Below, in pieces: positions 18,401 through 25,918 of a DNA stretch of 59,576 bases (within the stretch, counting starts at the first letter, position 1; each line of letters starts with the position of its first letter). Source of the DNA: Methanomassiliicoccales archaeon (GTDB taxonomy: Archaea; Thermoplasmatota; Thermoplasmata; RBG-16-68-12; SOIM01); contig JAUVGH010000007.1 of the NCBI GenBank assembly GCA_030593885.1, positions 1 through 59,576 of the forward strand. Reading direction: 5' to 3'. A program made the position numbers and the translations under genes. The notes beneath the pieces were generated by a model that made no database searches, was not told the origin of the DNA, and saw only the letters and a program-made list of their open reading frames with translations.

Positions 18401-20816
18401 ACTAGAGATGCACTATCTGATAGAGAGAGAAGGGTTGAAGGACATCGTCTGGAAAGTAAGGAAGACGACCGCGGCTGAATTCGAATCATCACTTGACGCC
18501 ATCGTGAAGACGTACCTTGGGTCCAAGGGACCACTGACGTTGTCAGAGGTCTCGTTCTTGGTGGACATGTCGGAGGACGTGGTCAAGGAAGTACTGCAGG
18601 ACCTCGAAAGGGAGGAGCTGGTATCATCTGGGAACTTCGTGGTGGGAGAGGACTACCAGTACATGCTGACCAGGGACCTGATGCACCTGGAGACCGGGAA
18701 GGAACAGGAACGCGAGGTGTTCGACGAGAAGCAGATAACCGGGTTCCTGCTGGAGAAACAGTTCAGGCAGATCGAGAGCATCGACGAGCACTTCGAGACC
18801 TTCCTGGAAGAGGGGATGGAATACGACATCTTCAACCGCGTCCCGTCGTTCAGCATGAGAGAGTGGAGCAGGAAGAGAAAGAACGGGGACATCCTCCAGG
18901 GACGTTTCTCGAACGGAAGGGTCTGCTACATCGCCAAGGAGGATGCACCGCTGTTCGTGGGCGCCTACAGAAGGGAGGAGCCCAACGAGTTCGACGAGGA
19001 GGTCCTGGACGTCCTGCACACAAGCGACGGCATGTCGTTGGCCGAGATCATCAGCAGGACCAAGGAAGAGCGGGACCGGATCAAGGAGAGCATCGACAAC
19101 CTGGACAGGAACATGTACGTCGTCAGGAAGTACCACTCTCAGGAAGGGTGGGCATCTAAGAACATCTACGTCCCGTTCGAGGTCGAGGGTGATGTGGAGG
19201 ACACGACCGAGAAGATCATACTGAGGTTCCTGAAGGGCTACGGTCCGTGCTCGCTTCAAGATATCAAAGGCGGGACCTCGTTCTATTACGGTGAGATCGA
19301 GACGATACTACCCAGACTGCAGGAAGAGGGGGTCATCGAGAGGATCTGGGTGGGCGACCTGGGAATGGAACTCTGGATACTGGCAGAGGAATTGGACGGG
19401 CTGAGGAAGAAGGAGATAAAGGATGTCCAGGACAAGATGCGGGTACTTTCGTTGTACGATCCGTGGATACAGCCCATGTGGTCCCAGCTGGTCAACAAGT
19501 ACGGCGAAGGATGGTACTTCCCATTGGTCAAGGACGGGAAGCTCTGCGGGATGATAGAGAAGTGGGAGATGTCCGGCTGCGTGGAGGTCAGGGAGATAGA
19601 ACTCGAGGACGAGAAGATGATACCGGACCTCATCGAGGCGCTGGACCACATGATGAGGTTCTTCAAAAAGAAGGGCGTGGAGATACTGCGCATAACGAGG
19701 GCGTTTGGCGAGGATATCGCTGGATCAAAACACCTCAAAATGTTCCTGAAGAACGGTTACCACCAGATAGGGGATTTCATAGCCAAGGGCAAGTTCGAAC
19801 CCGTTACCTTCGACCAGAGCCACATCATGAGCTACATATTCTGGAAACAGGGCATCCACCAGGACACCAAGTTCGAGAACGTTCCAGATGCAATTGAGAA
19901 CCTGGGTGGGCTCAGGTCCACCTTTGAAGCCAACCTCAAGACCAGGATACCCGTACCTCTGAACAGGCTCTACGACCAGGGGTCCATATACACCGGCAAG
20001 ACCATTCCTGATTACGCCACCTACACCACGCTGGAAGAACTGGCGGTCTACAAGAAGGCCAAGAACAGGAAGCTGACCGATTACATGAAGACTGTCCTGG
20101 CGGTCGTGAAGGACCAGGAGCCGGTCGTCAGGAGGAAGCTCTTCACTCTGTCGCCGTTGGGCTACGGGAATACGACCGAATCGCTTCACAAGCTCACGGA
20201 AGGCCTGCACGTGGTGGGGGCCACATCCAGCGGCAAGGTCGCCTATCGGAGCGTTCCCGACAACGAGGAAATGACAACAACCGAAGCGAGGAAGTTCGTT
20301 CTGAAGCGCATAATAGACAGCTTCGGCATCTTCAGCGCGGAGAAGCTCTCCGAGTACACCGGTCATGAGTACAAGATGGAGGAGACCAGGAAGATATTGA
20401 GACGGCTGGAAAGGGAAGGCCACCTGGTCAAGGGATTCTTCGCGGAAGGGAACGACACGCTGCACTGGATCGTCAAGGAGGACCTGGACAGGATAGGCAA
20501 GATAGATTTCGACGGGAAGTTCATCCTCACACCGAGGGACAACCTGGCGGTCTACCTCAGGCAGCACATCAGGGACAAGTGGGATTCCGGATACCGCATG
20601 GTGGCGTTCGATGGTCCGGACATGATAGCGGCGTTCAAGGTCAGGTTCAGGAAGAACGAGATAGTCATGACGGACTTCGACGGGGAAACGGCCGCAAGGA
20701 ACATACTCAAGGACTTCTCCATACAGAACGACATCAGGATAGTCGAAGAGAGGAGAGAGATGGACGACTGGGAACTGGTGATGTGGTACGACAGGATGCA
20801 GGGCAAGGAAAGATGA
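15405..20816 (+). CDS. lhr: Very large Lhr-type superfamily 2 helicase
   Basis: A 1803-residue helicase. The N-terminal Lhr core has motif I SPTGSGKT (about residues 54-61), Ia SPLKALAND, II DEIH, III GLSATIAP, IV LIFTNTRSG, V SSTSLELGIDIG and VI QRVGRSGH. Archaeal Lhr is usually around 900 residues and E. coli Lhr about 1540. Here the C-terminal ~1000 residues consist of repeated winged-helix-like segments, seen from their recurring LDRL/DVLHT and I-E-R-L-V-I patterns, and may hold an AlkZ/YcaQ-like region. It likely unwinds or remodels DNA or RNA during repair. The ATG is about 25 bases downstream of AATATTAAT, so the mRNA is probably leaderless. It stands alone with the M20 peptidase following. 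Confidence 0.88.
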   Translation: MIRKVRKQHSKQEILNLLEPLVRQWFDTSFDELTEPQSFAVPLIHERKNVLVSSPTGSGKTITAFLSIINELLKLQKNGKLEDKIYCVYISPLKALANDINRNLTTPLEDMRQLALKEGLEPPEIKVAVRSGDTSPSERQKMARKPPHIFITTPESLALVLTAPKFRKKLADAKWVIIDEIHEICSSKRGVHLSLSLERLREQIGKDFTRIGLSATIAPINEIAKFLVGYENGKLRDVNVVEVEGTKRLDLGVLCPVQDMTVLPYEIVNARMYDLLTQLVNDHRTTLIFTNTRSGTEHVSYKLKEKGIEDLAAHHGSLSKFIRLDVEERLKNGELKAAVSSTSLELGIDIGYIDLVCQIGSPKSIAKGLQRVGRSGHAVGDTSVGRMIVFDNDDLVECAALTKNAYDNHIDQVDIPTNSLDVLAQNIVGMSLVKRWEAEEAFKMVKRSYPYHNLKKKDFHDVLEFLAQRNPDVRVYAKIWYDRDDDRFGRKRGSRLIYFTNTGTIPEEGSYKVFSERGQKIGDLSEKFVEYLSRGDVFVLGGRTYQFDRVRGMRVFVKDASGRRPTVPSWSGEMLPRTFDLSIEVGKLRREIVERLPSGEGKTKKWLKDEYRLDDGSAQSVMRYVQEQHAVIPDVPTDKKLLIEGHIDMKGNRNAIFHYSFGRRTNDALSRAYAFALTEKLGCNVRVSITDDNFMITAPKRFSLKNIHKLVTSKTLEDTLRRAIKNTELFKQRFRHCATRSFMILRSYKGRDISMNRQQMRSEKVLDWFHEIEDFPVIKETYNEILNEVMDLKHAHQVLEMIENGEMEMATADFSNLPSPFAHNVVLLGISDVVLMEDRSALLRDFHRKILKRVISEDRMEEFQFQEEEIGRFFKKKIPRIKKKGDVVSVIKSLGVANAAQQKGVSIHDHSDVDFPTLQKWSEKLLQEGKIASVWTPKGVMHCAKEDVPLFMSVYAHKGRLEDIEKKILDRLAKEESTTKMLSKEFKLGFKEASEHLKKLEMHYLIEREGLKDIVWKVRKTTAAEFESSLDAIVKTYLGSKGPLTLSEVSFLVDMSEDVVKEVLQDLEREELVSSGNFVVGEDYQYMLTRDLMHLETGKEQEREVFDEKQITGFLLEKQFRQIESIDEHFETFLEEGMEYDIFNRVPSFSMREWSRKRKNGDILQGRFSNGRVCYIAKEDAPLFVGAYRREEPNEFDEEVLDVLHTSDGMSLAEIISRTKEERDRIKESIDNLDRNMYVVRKYHSQEGWASKNIYVPFEVEGDVEDTTEKIILRFLKGYGPCSLQDIKGGTSFYYGEIETILPRLQEEGVIERIWVGDLGMELWILAEELDGLRKKEIKDVQDKMRVLSLYDPWIQPMWSQLVNKYGEGWYFPLVKDGKLCGMIEKWEMSGCVEVREIELEDEKMIPDLIEALDHMMRFFKKKGVEILRITRAFGEDIAGSKHLKMFLKNGYHQIGDFIAKGKFEPVTFDQSHIMSYIFWKQGIHQDTKFENVPDAIENLGGLRSTFEANLKTRIPVPLNRLYDQGSIYTGKTIPDYATYTTLEELAVYKKAKNRKLTDYMKTVLAVVKDQEPVVRRKLFTLSPLGYGNTTESLHKLTEGLHVVGATSSGKVAYRSVPDNEEMTTTEARKFVLKRIIDSFGIFSAEKLSEYTGHEYKMEETRKILRRLEREGHLVKGFFAEGNDTLHWIVKEDLDRIGKIDFDGKFILTPRDNLAVYLRQHIRDKWDSGYRMVAFDGPDMIAAFKVRFRKNEIVMTDFDGETAARNILKDFSIQNDIRIVEERREMDDWELVMWYDRMQGKER

Positions 20817-20858
20817 GATTTGGCAAAGTTTATTCAAGTTGAATCCATCATTGGGGGC

Positions 20859-22073
20859 ATGACGCTCCAATCTGTTTTGGACAGGGTTGATAACGCGAGG
20901 GACGAGATGGTCAACTCCCTCATAGAGCTGTGCAAGATCCCGGCGGTCCATCCAGAGTCCGGCGGGGACGGAGAATCAAAGAGGGCGGAGTTCCTGAAAG
21001 GCCTGATAGAGAAACTGGGCCTGCCGGTCCGATCGGTGGATGCACCTGATGACAGGGTCTCGAGCGGTGTGAGGCCCAACCTTCTCGTGGAGGTGGATGG
21101 GGAGCAGAAGAAGAGGATCTGGATAGTGTCGCATTCGGACATAGTCCCCGAGGGAGATCTCAAGAGCTGGGAAACCGACCCGTATGATCCAGTCGTGAAG
21201 GACGGGAAGGTATTCGGACGGGGGACCGAGGACAACGGTCAGGCGGTCATCGCTTCGCTGTACGCGCTCTGGGCAGTGAAGGAAGAGAACGAGAAGACTG
21301 GACTAAGCTGCGCACTGGCGATAGTGGCGGACGAGGAGACGGGGAGTGAAAAGGGGATACGATACCTGCTGGAGCAGGGCATCTTCGATCAGAACGACCT
21401 CATACTTGTCCCGGACTTCTCCAGCCCCAAAGGGGATGAGATAGAGATAGCCGAGAAGAACATACTCTGGCTCAGGGTCAAGACTACCGGAAGACAGGCC
21501 CACGGAAGCCTACCCGACAAGGGGATAAATGCACACAGGGCCGGTGCAACGTTGATGCTGAGAGCCGACAAGGAACTTCACGCCAAGTACGATCACAAGA
21601 ACGATATGTTCGACGTGCCAGTGTCGTCCTTCGAGCCGACCAAGAAGGAGTCCAATGTTCCCAATATAAACACAATTCCGGGGGAGGACGTGTTCTATTT
21701 CGATTGCCGGATCCTGCCCGATGTGCCTCCAGCTGATGTCAAGCAGATGGTGAGAACCTTGGCGGACGAGGTAGAGAACGAGTTCAAGGTCAAGGTGGAG
21801 ATAGGTGTCATGCAGGAAGAGACCAGTCCACCCACAAAAGAGGATTCGGAGATCGTTGTCAAGCTTGCTGACGCGATAAGAAGCGTGAAGGGGATCGAAC
21901 CGAGGTTGGTGGGCATCGGGGGTGGCACCTGCGCTGCGTACTTCAGGCAAAAAGGGTTCAACGCGCCGGTCTGGACATCCGGCGACAAGATGGCTCACGA
22001 CTCGAACGAGTACTGCATCATCGACAACCTGGTCAACGACGCTAAGGTGTTCGCTTCGGTTCTTCTGTCCTAG
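20859..22073 (+). CDS. M20-family metallopeptidase/deacylase (ArgE/DapE-like)
   Basis: A 404-residue zinc hydrolase. Metal and catalytic motifs are IVSHSDIVPEGD, GRGTEDNGQ, VADEETGSEKG and a C-terminal MAHDSNEYC. A lid/dimerisation domain interrupts the catalytic domain (about 180-290). It may be a peptidase, an acetylornithine or succinyl-DAP deacylase homologue; the substrate is not clear. It is distinct from LysK at 48148. The start is set at ATG 20859 because a TATA-like TTTATT lies about 27 bases upstream (leaderless), although a TTG at 20820 would extend it by 13 codons. Its 3' end overlaps the opposing zinc-ribbon gene by 32 bases. Confidence 0.88.
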   Translation: MTLQSVLDRVDNARDEMVNSLIELCKIPAVHPESGGDGESKRAEFLKGLIEKLGLPVRSVDAPDDRVSSGVRPNLLVEVDGEQKKRIWIVSHSDIVPEGDLKSWETDPYDPVVKDGKVFGRGTEDNGQAVIASLYALWAVKEENEKTGLSCALAIVADEETGSEKGIRYLLEQGIFDQNDLILVPDFSSPKGDEIEIAEKNILWLRVKTTGRQAHGSLPDKGINAHRAGATLMLRADKELHAKYDHKNDMFDVPVSSFEPTKKESNVPNINTIPGEDVFYFDCRILPDVPPADVKQMVRTLADEVENEFKVKVEIGVMQEETSPPTKEDSEIVVKLADAIRSVKGIEPRLVGIGGGTCAAYFRQKGFNAPVWTSGDKMAHDSNEYCIIDNLVNDAKVFASVLLS

Positions 22074-22281
22074 GCACGGCCTTTTCCTGTACAACGGTGA
22101 CGCTCAGGTCATCCAAAAGGATCAATGAATCGCACTTGGGGCACTTGACCCCGTTCCAGGAACCAATGTCCTCCTGGTCGTTCATCTCGATGCGGGACCC
22201 TATGCATTGGGGACATTCAAAACTGAGCCTAATGTGCCTGCCCTTCATCCTGTCAAGAGGATATTTCTCTATTCTGCCCAC
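22042..22281 (-). CDS. Small zinc-ribbon protein downstream of receptor-regulator 1
   Basis: A 79-residue protein with two Cys pairs (ECPQC and KCPKC, 20 residues apart), i.e. one four-Cys zinc ribbon, followed by a hydrophilic tail with RTEEPKRTP. The GTG start has GGGAGG 6 bases upstream and lies 12 bases after the stop of the receptor-regulator gene, so the two are cotranscribed. Its role is unknown; a nucleic-acid or protein-binding adapter for that regulator is inference. Its 3' end overlaps the M20 peptidase gene on the opposite strand. Confidence 0.65.
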   Translation of the reverse strand: MGRIEKYPLDRMKGRHIRLSFECPQCIGSRIEMNDQEDIGSWNGVKCPKCDSLILLDDLSVTVVQEKAVPRTEEPKRTP

Positions 22282-22293
22282 GATCTGCCTCCC

Positions 22294-24549
22294 TCAAACC
22301 TCAATATAACATTCCGTCCTCCTGCCGTTCCTGGCCATGTGCACAAGCCCCTCTTGGTTGAGAATGCCTATGTGGTAGTTCACGGTCGGCGGGGTAAGAT
22401 TCACGTCGGACGCTATCTCCTTCTGTGATATGCCAGGGTTCTTTCTTATGATGCCAATGATCGTCTTCTGTATCTCGTTGATCTCGAACCGCTCTGCAGG
22501 AATCTGCATGTTCATGGGGTAGAACCTTCGGTAGATACCGAACCTCTTGGACTTGATGAATCCCTCCCTTTCCAGCGTCCTCAAGTGATGTGCAAGCGAA
22601 CCGTTGGTCAGACCCAGGGCCTGCCTGATGGCATTGTAGTGCTCACCCGGGTTTGCGAGGATATAACCATACAACTTGCCCCTGACGAAGTGGTCGAGTA
22701 CCTTCTCCCTCTTGATCTTGGTATAGAGCGGGACGAAGAGCAGGAAGAAACCGAACTTCATGTTCTCGTTCCAGGCGATCAGGGTCCCGATGAAGAGCAG
22801 GATGGCGGTCACCGCGGCTCCGCTCAGGACGATGGCAGTGGGGAACGCTTCCGGCTCGCCCACCCTTATGACGAAGCTCTGCTCCGCTTTTCCTCCGTAA
22901 TTGTCCGTGACTGTAACCGCGACGTTGAATTCCCCGTTCTTCTCGGGCGTCCAGGTCAGTTCCCCGCTGAAGGCGTCAATCTCCATGCCTTCAGGTCCCC
23001 AAGCGAGCTCGAACTTGACGCGGTCATTCGCGGGGAAGGTGTCCTCCACGGTCATCTGGTAGATGTACTCCTCCCCGACCTCGGTTTGTTTGATCGGATA
23101 GGAGAGGATCTCAGGCACGTCGTTGACCCCGACGATGAACTTGTTGCTGTGGATTATGTAATCGCCGTCCCAGGCGGCAACTTTGAACCTGGCGATGCCC
23201 ACCCAGTCCTGTTTGGGGTAGAAGTCCAGATAATCACCGTCCACGACCGCGTGCAGCAGGTCCGGATCGGATTCGTATATGACGGCATACTGGAGGGAGG
23301 AATGGTCATCCTTGATGTAATCGTTGAGCTTGATCAGATTGTCCCCGACCGTGTTCTTGTTGAAGTAGGTACGAGATGGAATGTGATTGCCAAAGGGCGG
23401 GAAATCATCCTGGTAGAAGATGGATATCGTGTCCTGGGTCCTGAGCACGATGTCGGTGTACGGGTCACCGTTCAGCTCGCCAAGGGCAATGCGTCCGCCT
23501 GGCGTCGCCGTCTCGCCAATGCTGAAGAAGGAGAACTCTGAACGCGTCCTTTCCCGTTGTATGTAGAGCAGTACGCTGGAGTCGTCACCGTCTGAGGTGA
23601 CTGCGATGTCCGAGAGCTCGTCGTCGTTGAGATCTCCCACGCTGAAATCGTCAGCCAGATGTTCATCCTCTATGGATTGCAGAAGTGCAAATCCACCATT
23701 CTCGTCCTGAGCGTAGATCTCGATGATACCGCCTGTTCCGTTGTTCGACCTTAAGACAACGATATCGTCCAAACCGTCTAAATTGAAGCGGCCCATGGCA
23801 ATAGAAGAATGAGTGTAGGAGCCGTTCAGATCGATCGTCTGGTTGTAAGAAAGACCTTGGACGCCCTGTATGAATATGTGAACCGAGTCCGGAGAGGAAA
23901 CAGCCACATCCAGACCCTTGGACCCGCCGAAATCCCCGAGAACGACATCATCGCCGCCGGTGGCGTTCCCGTAGGTTTCATTCAAGCTGAAGAAAGGAAG
24001 CGCGGAGTTCCGAAAGAACACTAGAGTTTCCGAATCCCCAACGAGTACGAGGTCATCGCCTAGGTCGCCGTTCAGGTCCCCGATCTCGATCGCCTCGGGC
24101 ACAAAGGGCAGCATGATCTCGCTCTTGACGAACAACCTTGCGGGATGCTGGAAGTTCAGGACGAGGGACTGGTCCGTGAAAGATGCGATGTCCGACGTCC
24201 CGTCCATGTCCAGCATGCCCACAACCATCCCTTTGGCGACCGAGGAATCCACGGTCGCCGTCACGTTAAAGGGGAAATTTTGGTCCGAAGAATCCTGAAA
24301 GTGAACGCTGAGATTTCCGTTTTCATCCACCAGGAGAATATCGTTCCATCCGTCCCCGTCCATGTCAATGACGGAGACCGGTCCCAGGCCGGCGCTGGAG
24401 ACCTCTTTGTTGACCTCGACAATGCTTGGAAATGCAGTTGCACCGGGAGCCCAAGCTAGAGCAAATGATAGAAGCAGAACCAAAGCGAAGAGCCTTTTGA
24501 TTGGAGCTGCCCTCAGAGTATGACCGAACCTGGTCAAGCCCATAGCCAT
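22294..24549 (-). CDS. Receptor-regulator 1: beta-propeller-like ectodomain - TM - tandem winged helices
   Basis: A 751-residue membrane-spanning one-component regulator. A signal peptide ends near GATAF. About 400 residues of VCBS/FG-GAP-like repeats follow (DMDGDGWNDILLV, DLNGDLGDDLVLV, FNLDGLDDIVVL, DLNDDELSDIAV), probably a beta-propeller. A cadherin-like Ig domain (about 480-565) and a TM helix (about 568-592) come next. The cytoplasmic part begins FFLLFVPLYTKIKR and carries two winged helices: one with LGLTNGSLAHHLRTLEREGFIKS (about 630-680), one with EIASDVNLTPPTVNYHIGIL (about 700-750). Start at ATG 24549 (GAGGG upstream). The cytoplasmic half is homologous to the protein at 30972-34211. 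It likely links an external ligand directly to transcription; ligand and targets are unknown. Confidence 0.85.
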   Translation of the reverse strand: MAMGLTRFGHTLRAAPIKRLFALVLLLSFALAWAPGATAFPSIVEVNKEVSSAGLGPVSVIDMDGDGWNDILLVDENGNLSVHFQDSSDQNFPFNVTATVDSSVAKGMVVGMLDMDGTSDIASFTDQSLVLNFQHPARLFVKSEIMLPFVPEAIEIGDLNGDLGDDLVLVGDSETLVFFRNSALPFFSLNETYGNATGGDDVVLGDFGGSKGLDVAVSSPDSVHIFIQGVQGLSYNQTIDLNGSYTHSSIAMGRFNLDGLDDIVVLRSNNGTGGIIEIYAQDENGGFALLQSIEDEHLADDFSVGDLNDDELSDIAVTSDGDDSSVLLYIQRERTRSEFSFFSIGETATPGGRIALGELNGDPYTDIVLRTQDTISIFYQDDFPPFGNHIPSRTYFNKNTVGDNLIKLNDYIKDDHSSLQYAVIYESDPDLLHAVVDGDYLDFYPKQDWVGIARFKVAAWDGDYIIHSNKFIVGVNDVPEILSYPIKQTEVGEEYIYQMTVEDTFPANDRVKFELAWGPEGMEIDAFSGELTWTPEKNGEFNVAVTVTDNYGGKAEQSFVIRVGEPEAFPTAIVLSGAAVTAILLFIGTLIAWNENMKFGFFLLFVPLYTKIKREKVLDHFVRGKLYGYILANPGEHYNAIRQALGLTNGSLAHHLRTLEREGFIKSKRFGIYRRFYPMNMQIPAERFEINEIQKTIIGIIRKNPGISQKEIASDVNLTPPTVNYHIGILNQEGLVHMARNGRRTECYIEV

Positions 24550-24807
24550 GGTATCCCTCAAACCGAAGGAGTCTCTCCCGCTCTCCAGAGATATGATAGT
24601 GCTGACCCCATCTTAAGATTTGGCATTATTGAGAGGTCTTGGCTATCCGGAGCGGCGAGCAGAAGATTTTCTGTGCATTGTGGCTATTAAGAAGATTGGT
24701 ACGTCCTTCTAATCGATATATAAGGGAGCTTAAGCGTGGCCAGATGATCATTCACCCCCCACGTGTGTGAAAAGCCAGAACTTATTTAAACAGATAAAGC
24801 ATTTCGT

Positions 24808-25068
24808 AATACTAGAATAGCACCCAAGAACATTTCTCGCGATGACTCAACGAGCGAGATAATGTACTGAAAAGGAAGCGATCGGCCACTGGCAAGATTA
24901 ATTCCGAGATGCACTTGACGCAATGGCTAAGGAAACCTACCCACCAATATGGCGACCTTGGCGATCACGTTCGCATCCATGACGGTAAGATTGTTACCGC
25001 CATGCCGAGACGCTCATAAATCAGGGTCAGGGATTTGGCGTCCGTGGACGCCGGCCCTTCTGATTTTT
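24808..25068 (+). ncRNA. Candidate structured RNA in a gene-free stretch
   Basis: The 700 bases between 24562 and 25264 carry no convincing coding frame. A TATA-like TTATTTAAA at about 24782-24790 would start a transcript near 24808. Two strong hairpins follow: CATGACGGTAA/TTACCGCCATG at 24978-25004 (10 pairs, one mismatch), and a compound stem at 25020-25064 capped by GGCGTC-CGTG-GACGCC and ending in TTTTT. A further TATA (ATATATAA) lies near 24716-24722 and another (AGATATATAAC) near 25156. I found no match to the conserved cores of RNase P RNA, SRP RNA or tRNA that I can recall, so the identity is open. It could equally be two long 5' regions. Confidence 0.35.
25020..25068 (+). terminator. 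Hairpin with T-run at the end of the candidate RNA
   Basis: ATCAG...AGGG pairs with CCCT...CTGAT around an inner 6-bp stem GGCGTC/GACGCC, and the outer 3' arm runs straight into TTTTT (25064-25068). The form resembles an intrinsic-type terminator or the closing domain of a stable RNA. Confidence 0.45.
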
Positions 25069-25264
25069 GCCGTCCCCCGTTCAAACGAGTGATTGCGAGG
25101 GAGGTGGATAACCGCGTTGGCCTTCTTCCACCTGCCATGTTAGAATCGTTTTCCAGATATATAACAATTGGCTCGTTCTGACTGCCTGACCACCGAAACG
25201 CATAAAGAACCGAATGGACTAGGCCATGTATTCGTTACAACCCTGAGAAAACGGATGGACGTGC

Positions 25265-25849
25265 ATGAAGAAGAGATGCGTGTGGCCGGGGGACGACCCT
25301 CTTATGATCGAATACCACGACAATGAATGGGGCGTTCCCGAGCACGATGACAAGAGGCTTTTCCAATTCCTGGTTCTCGGCGGAGCGCAGGCCGGATTGA
25401 GCTGGATGACCATACTGAGAAGGAGGGAGGGTTATCTGAAAGCGTTCAAGGGCTTCGATCCCGGAGTGGTGGCAAGGTTCGATGAGAAGAAGATCGAAGA
25501 GCTTCTCGAGGACAAGGGAATCATACGCAACAGGTCCAAGGTCTCCTGTGCGGTTGCGAACGCCAAAGCGTTCGTGGAGATTCAAAAGGAGTTCGGCAGT
25601 TTTGACGAGTACATCTGGAAGTTCGTGGGCTCCAGGCCCAAGAAGAACAGTTGGAGGACGGACGAGGATATTCCGGCCAGAACCGAAGAATCCGATGCCA
25701 TGAGCGAGAATCTTATCAGCAGAGGGTTCAAGTACGTGGGCTCAACGATATGCTACGCCTTCATGCAGGCTGCGGGAATGGTGAACGACCACATCGTGGA
25801 TTGCTTTCGATATGAAGAGGTCGATCCTGCAAATATGACACCGAAATGA
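25265..25849 (+). CDS. tag: DNA-3-methyladenine glycosylase I
   Basis: A 194-residue Tag-family glycosylase that removes 3-methyladenine from DNA. It shows the family opening KRCVWPGDDPLMIEYHDNEWG, with Cys5 and His18 as zinc-snap ligands, the GLSWMTIL-RR segment of the HhH fold, GIIRNRSKV, the FKYVGSTICYAFMQAAGMVNDH motif, and the second His/Cys ligand pair near HIVDC. Length is normal for the family. It stands alone, with a TATA-like AGATATATAAC about 105 bases upstream. Confidence 0.96.
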   Translation: MKKRCVWPGDDPLMIEYHDNEWGVPEHDDKRLFQFLVLGGAQAGLSWMTILRRREGYLKAFKGFDPGVVARFDEKKIEELLEDKGIIRNRSKVSCAVANAKAFVEIQKEFGSFDEYIWKFVGSRPKKNSWRTDEDIPARTEESDAMSENLISRGFKYVGSTICYAFMQAAGMVNDHIVDCFRYEEVDPANMTPK

Positions 25850-25918
25850 ATAGATATTCAAATCGCATTAGCAAGAAATGTCCTTGGGCAGAATTCTGGG
25901 AAGTTAAGGAGTAATGAG

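Noticed and set aside
19725-20951. Minus-strand 408-codon frame opposite the Lhr C-terminus
   Set aside because: Mirror frame of the helicase; no family features or promoter.
24841-24870. Possible C/D-box guide RNA (GCGATGA ... CTGA)
   Set aside because: Box C deviates from consensus, internal D'/C' boxes are missing and spacing is too short.
25069-25110. Possible tRNA T-arm (CCCCGTTCAAACGAG)
   Set aside because: The arms flanking GTTCAAAC do not pair and no anticodon arm or acceptor stem fits on either strand.
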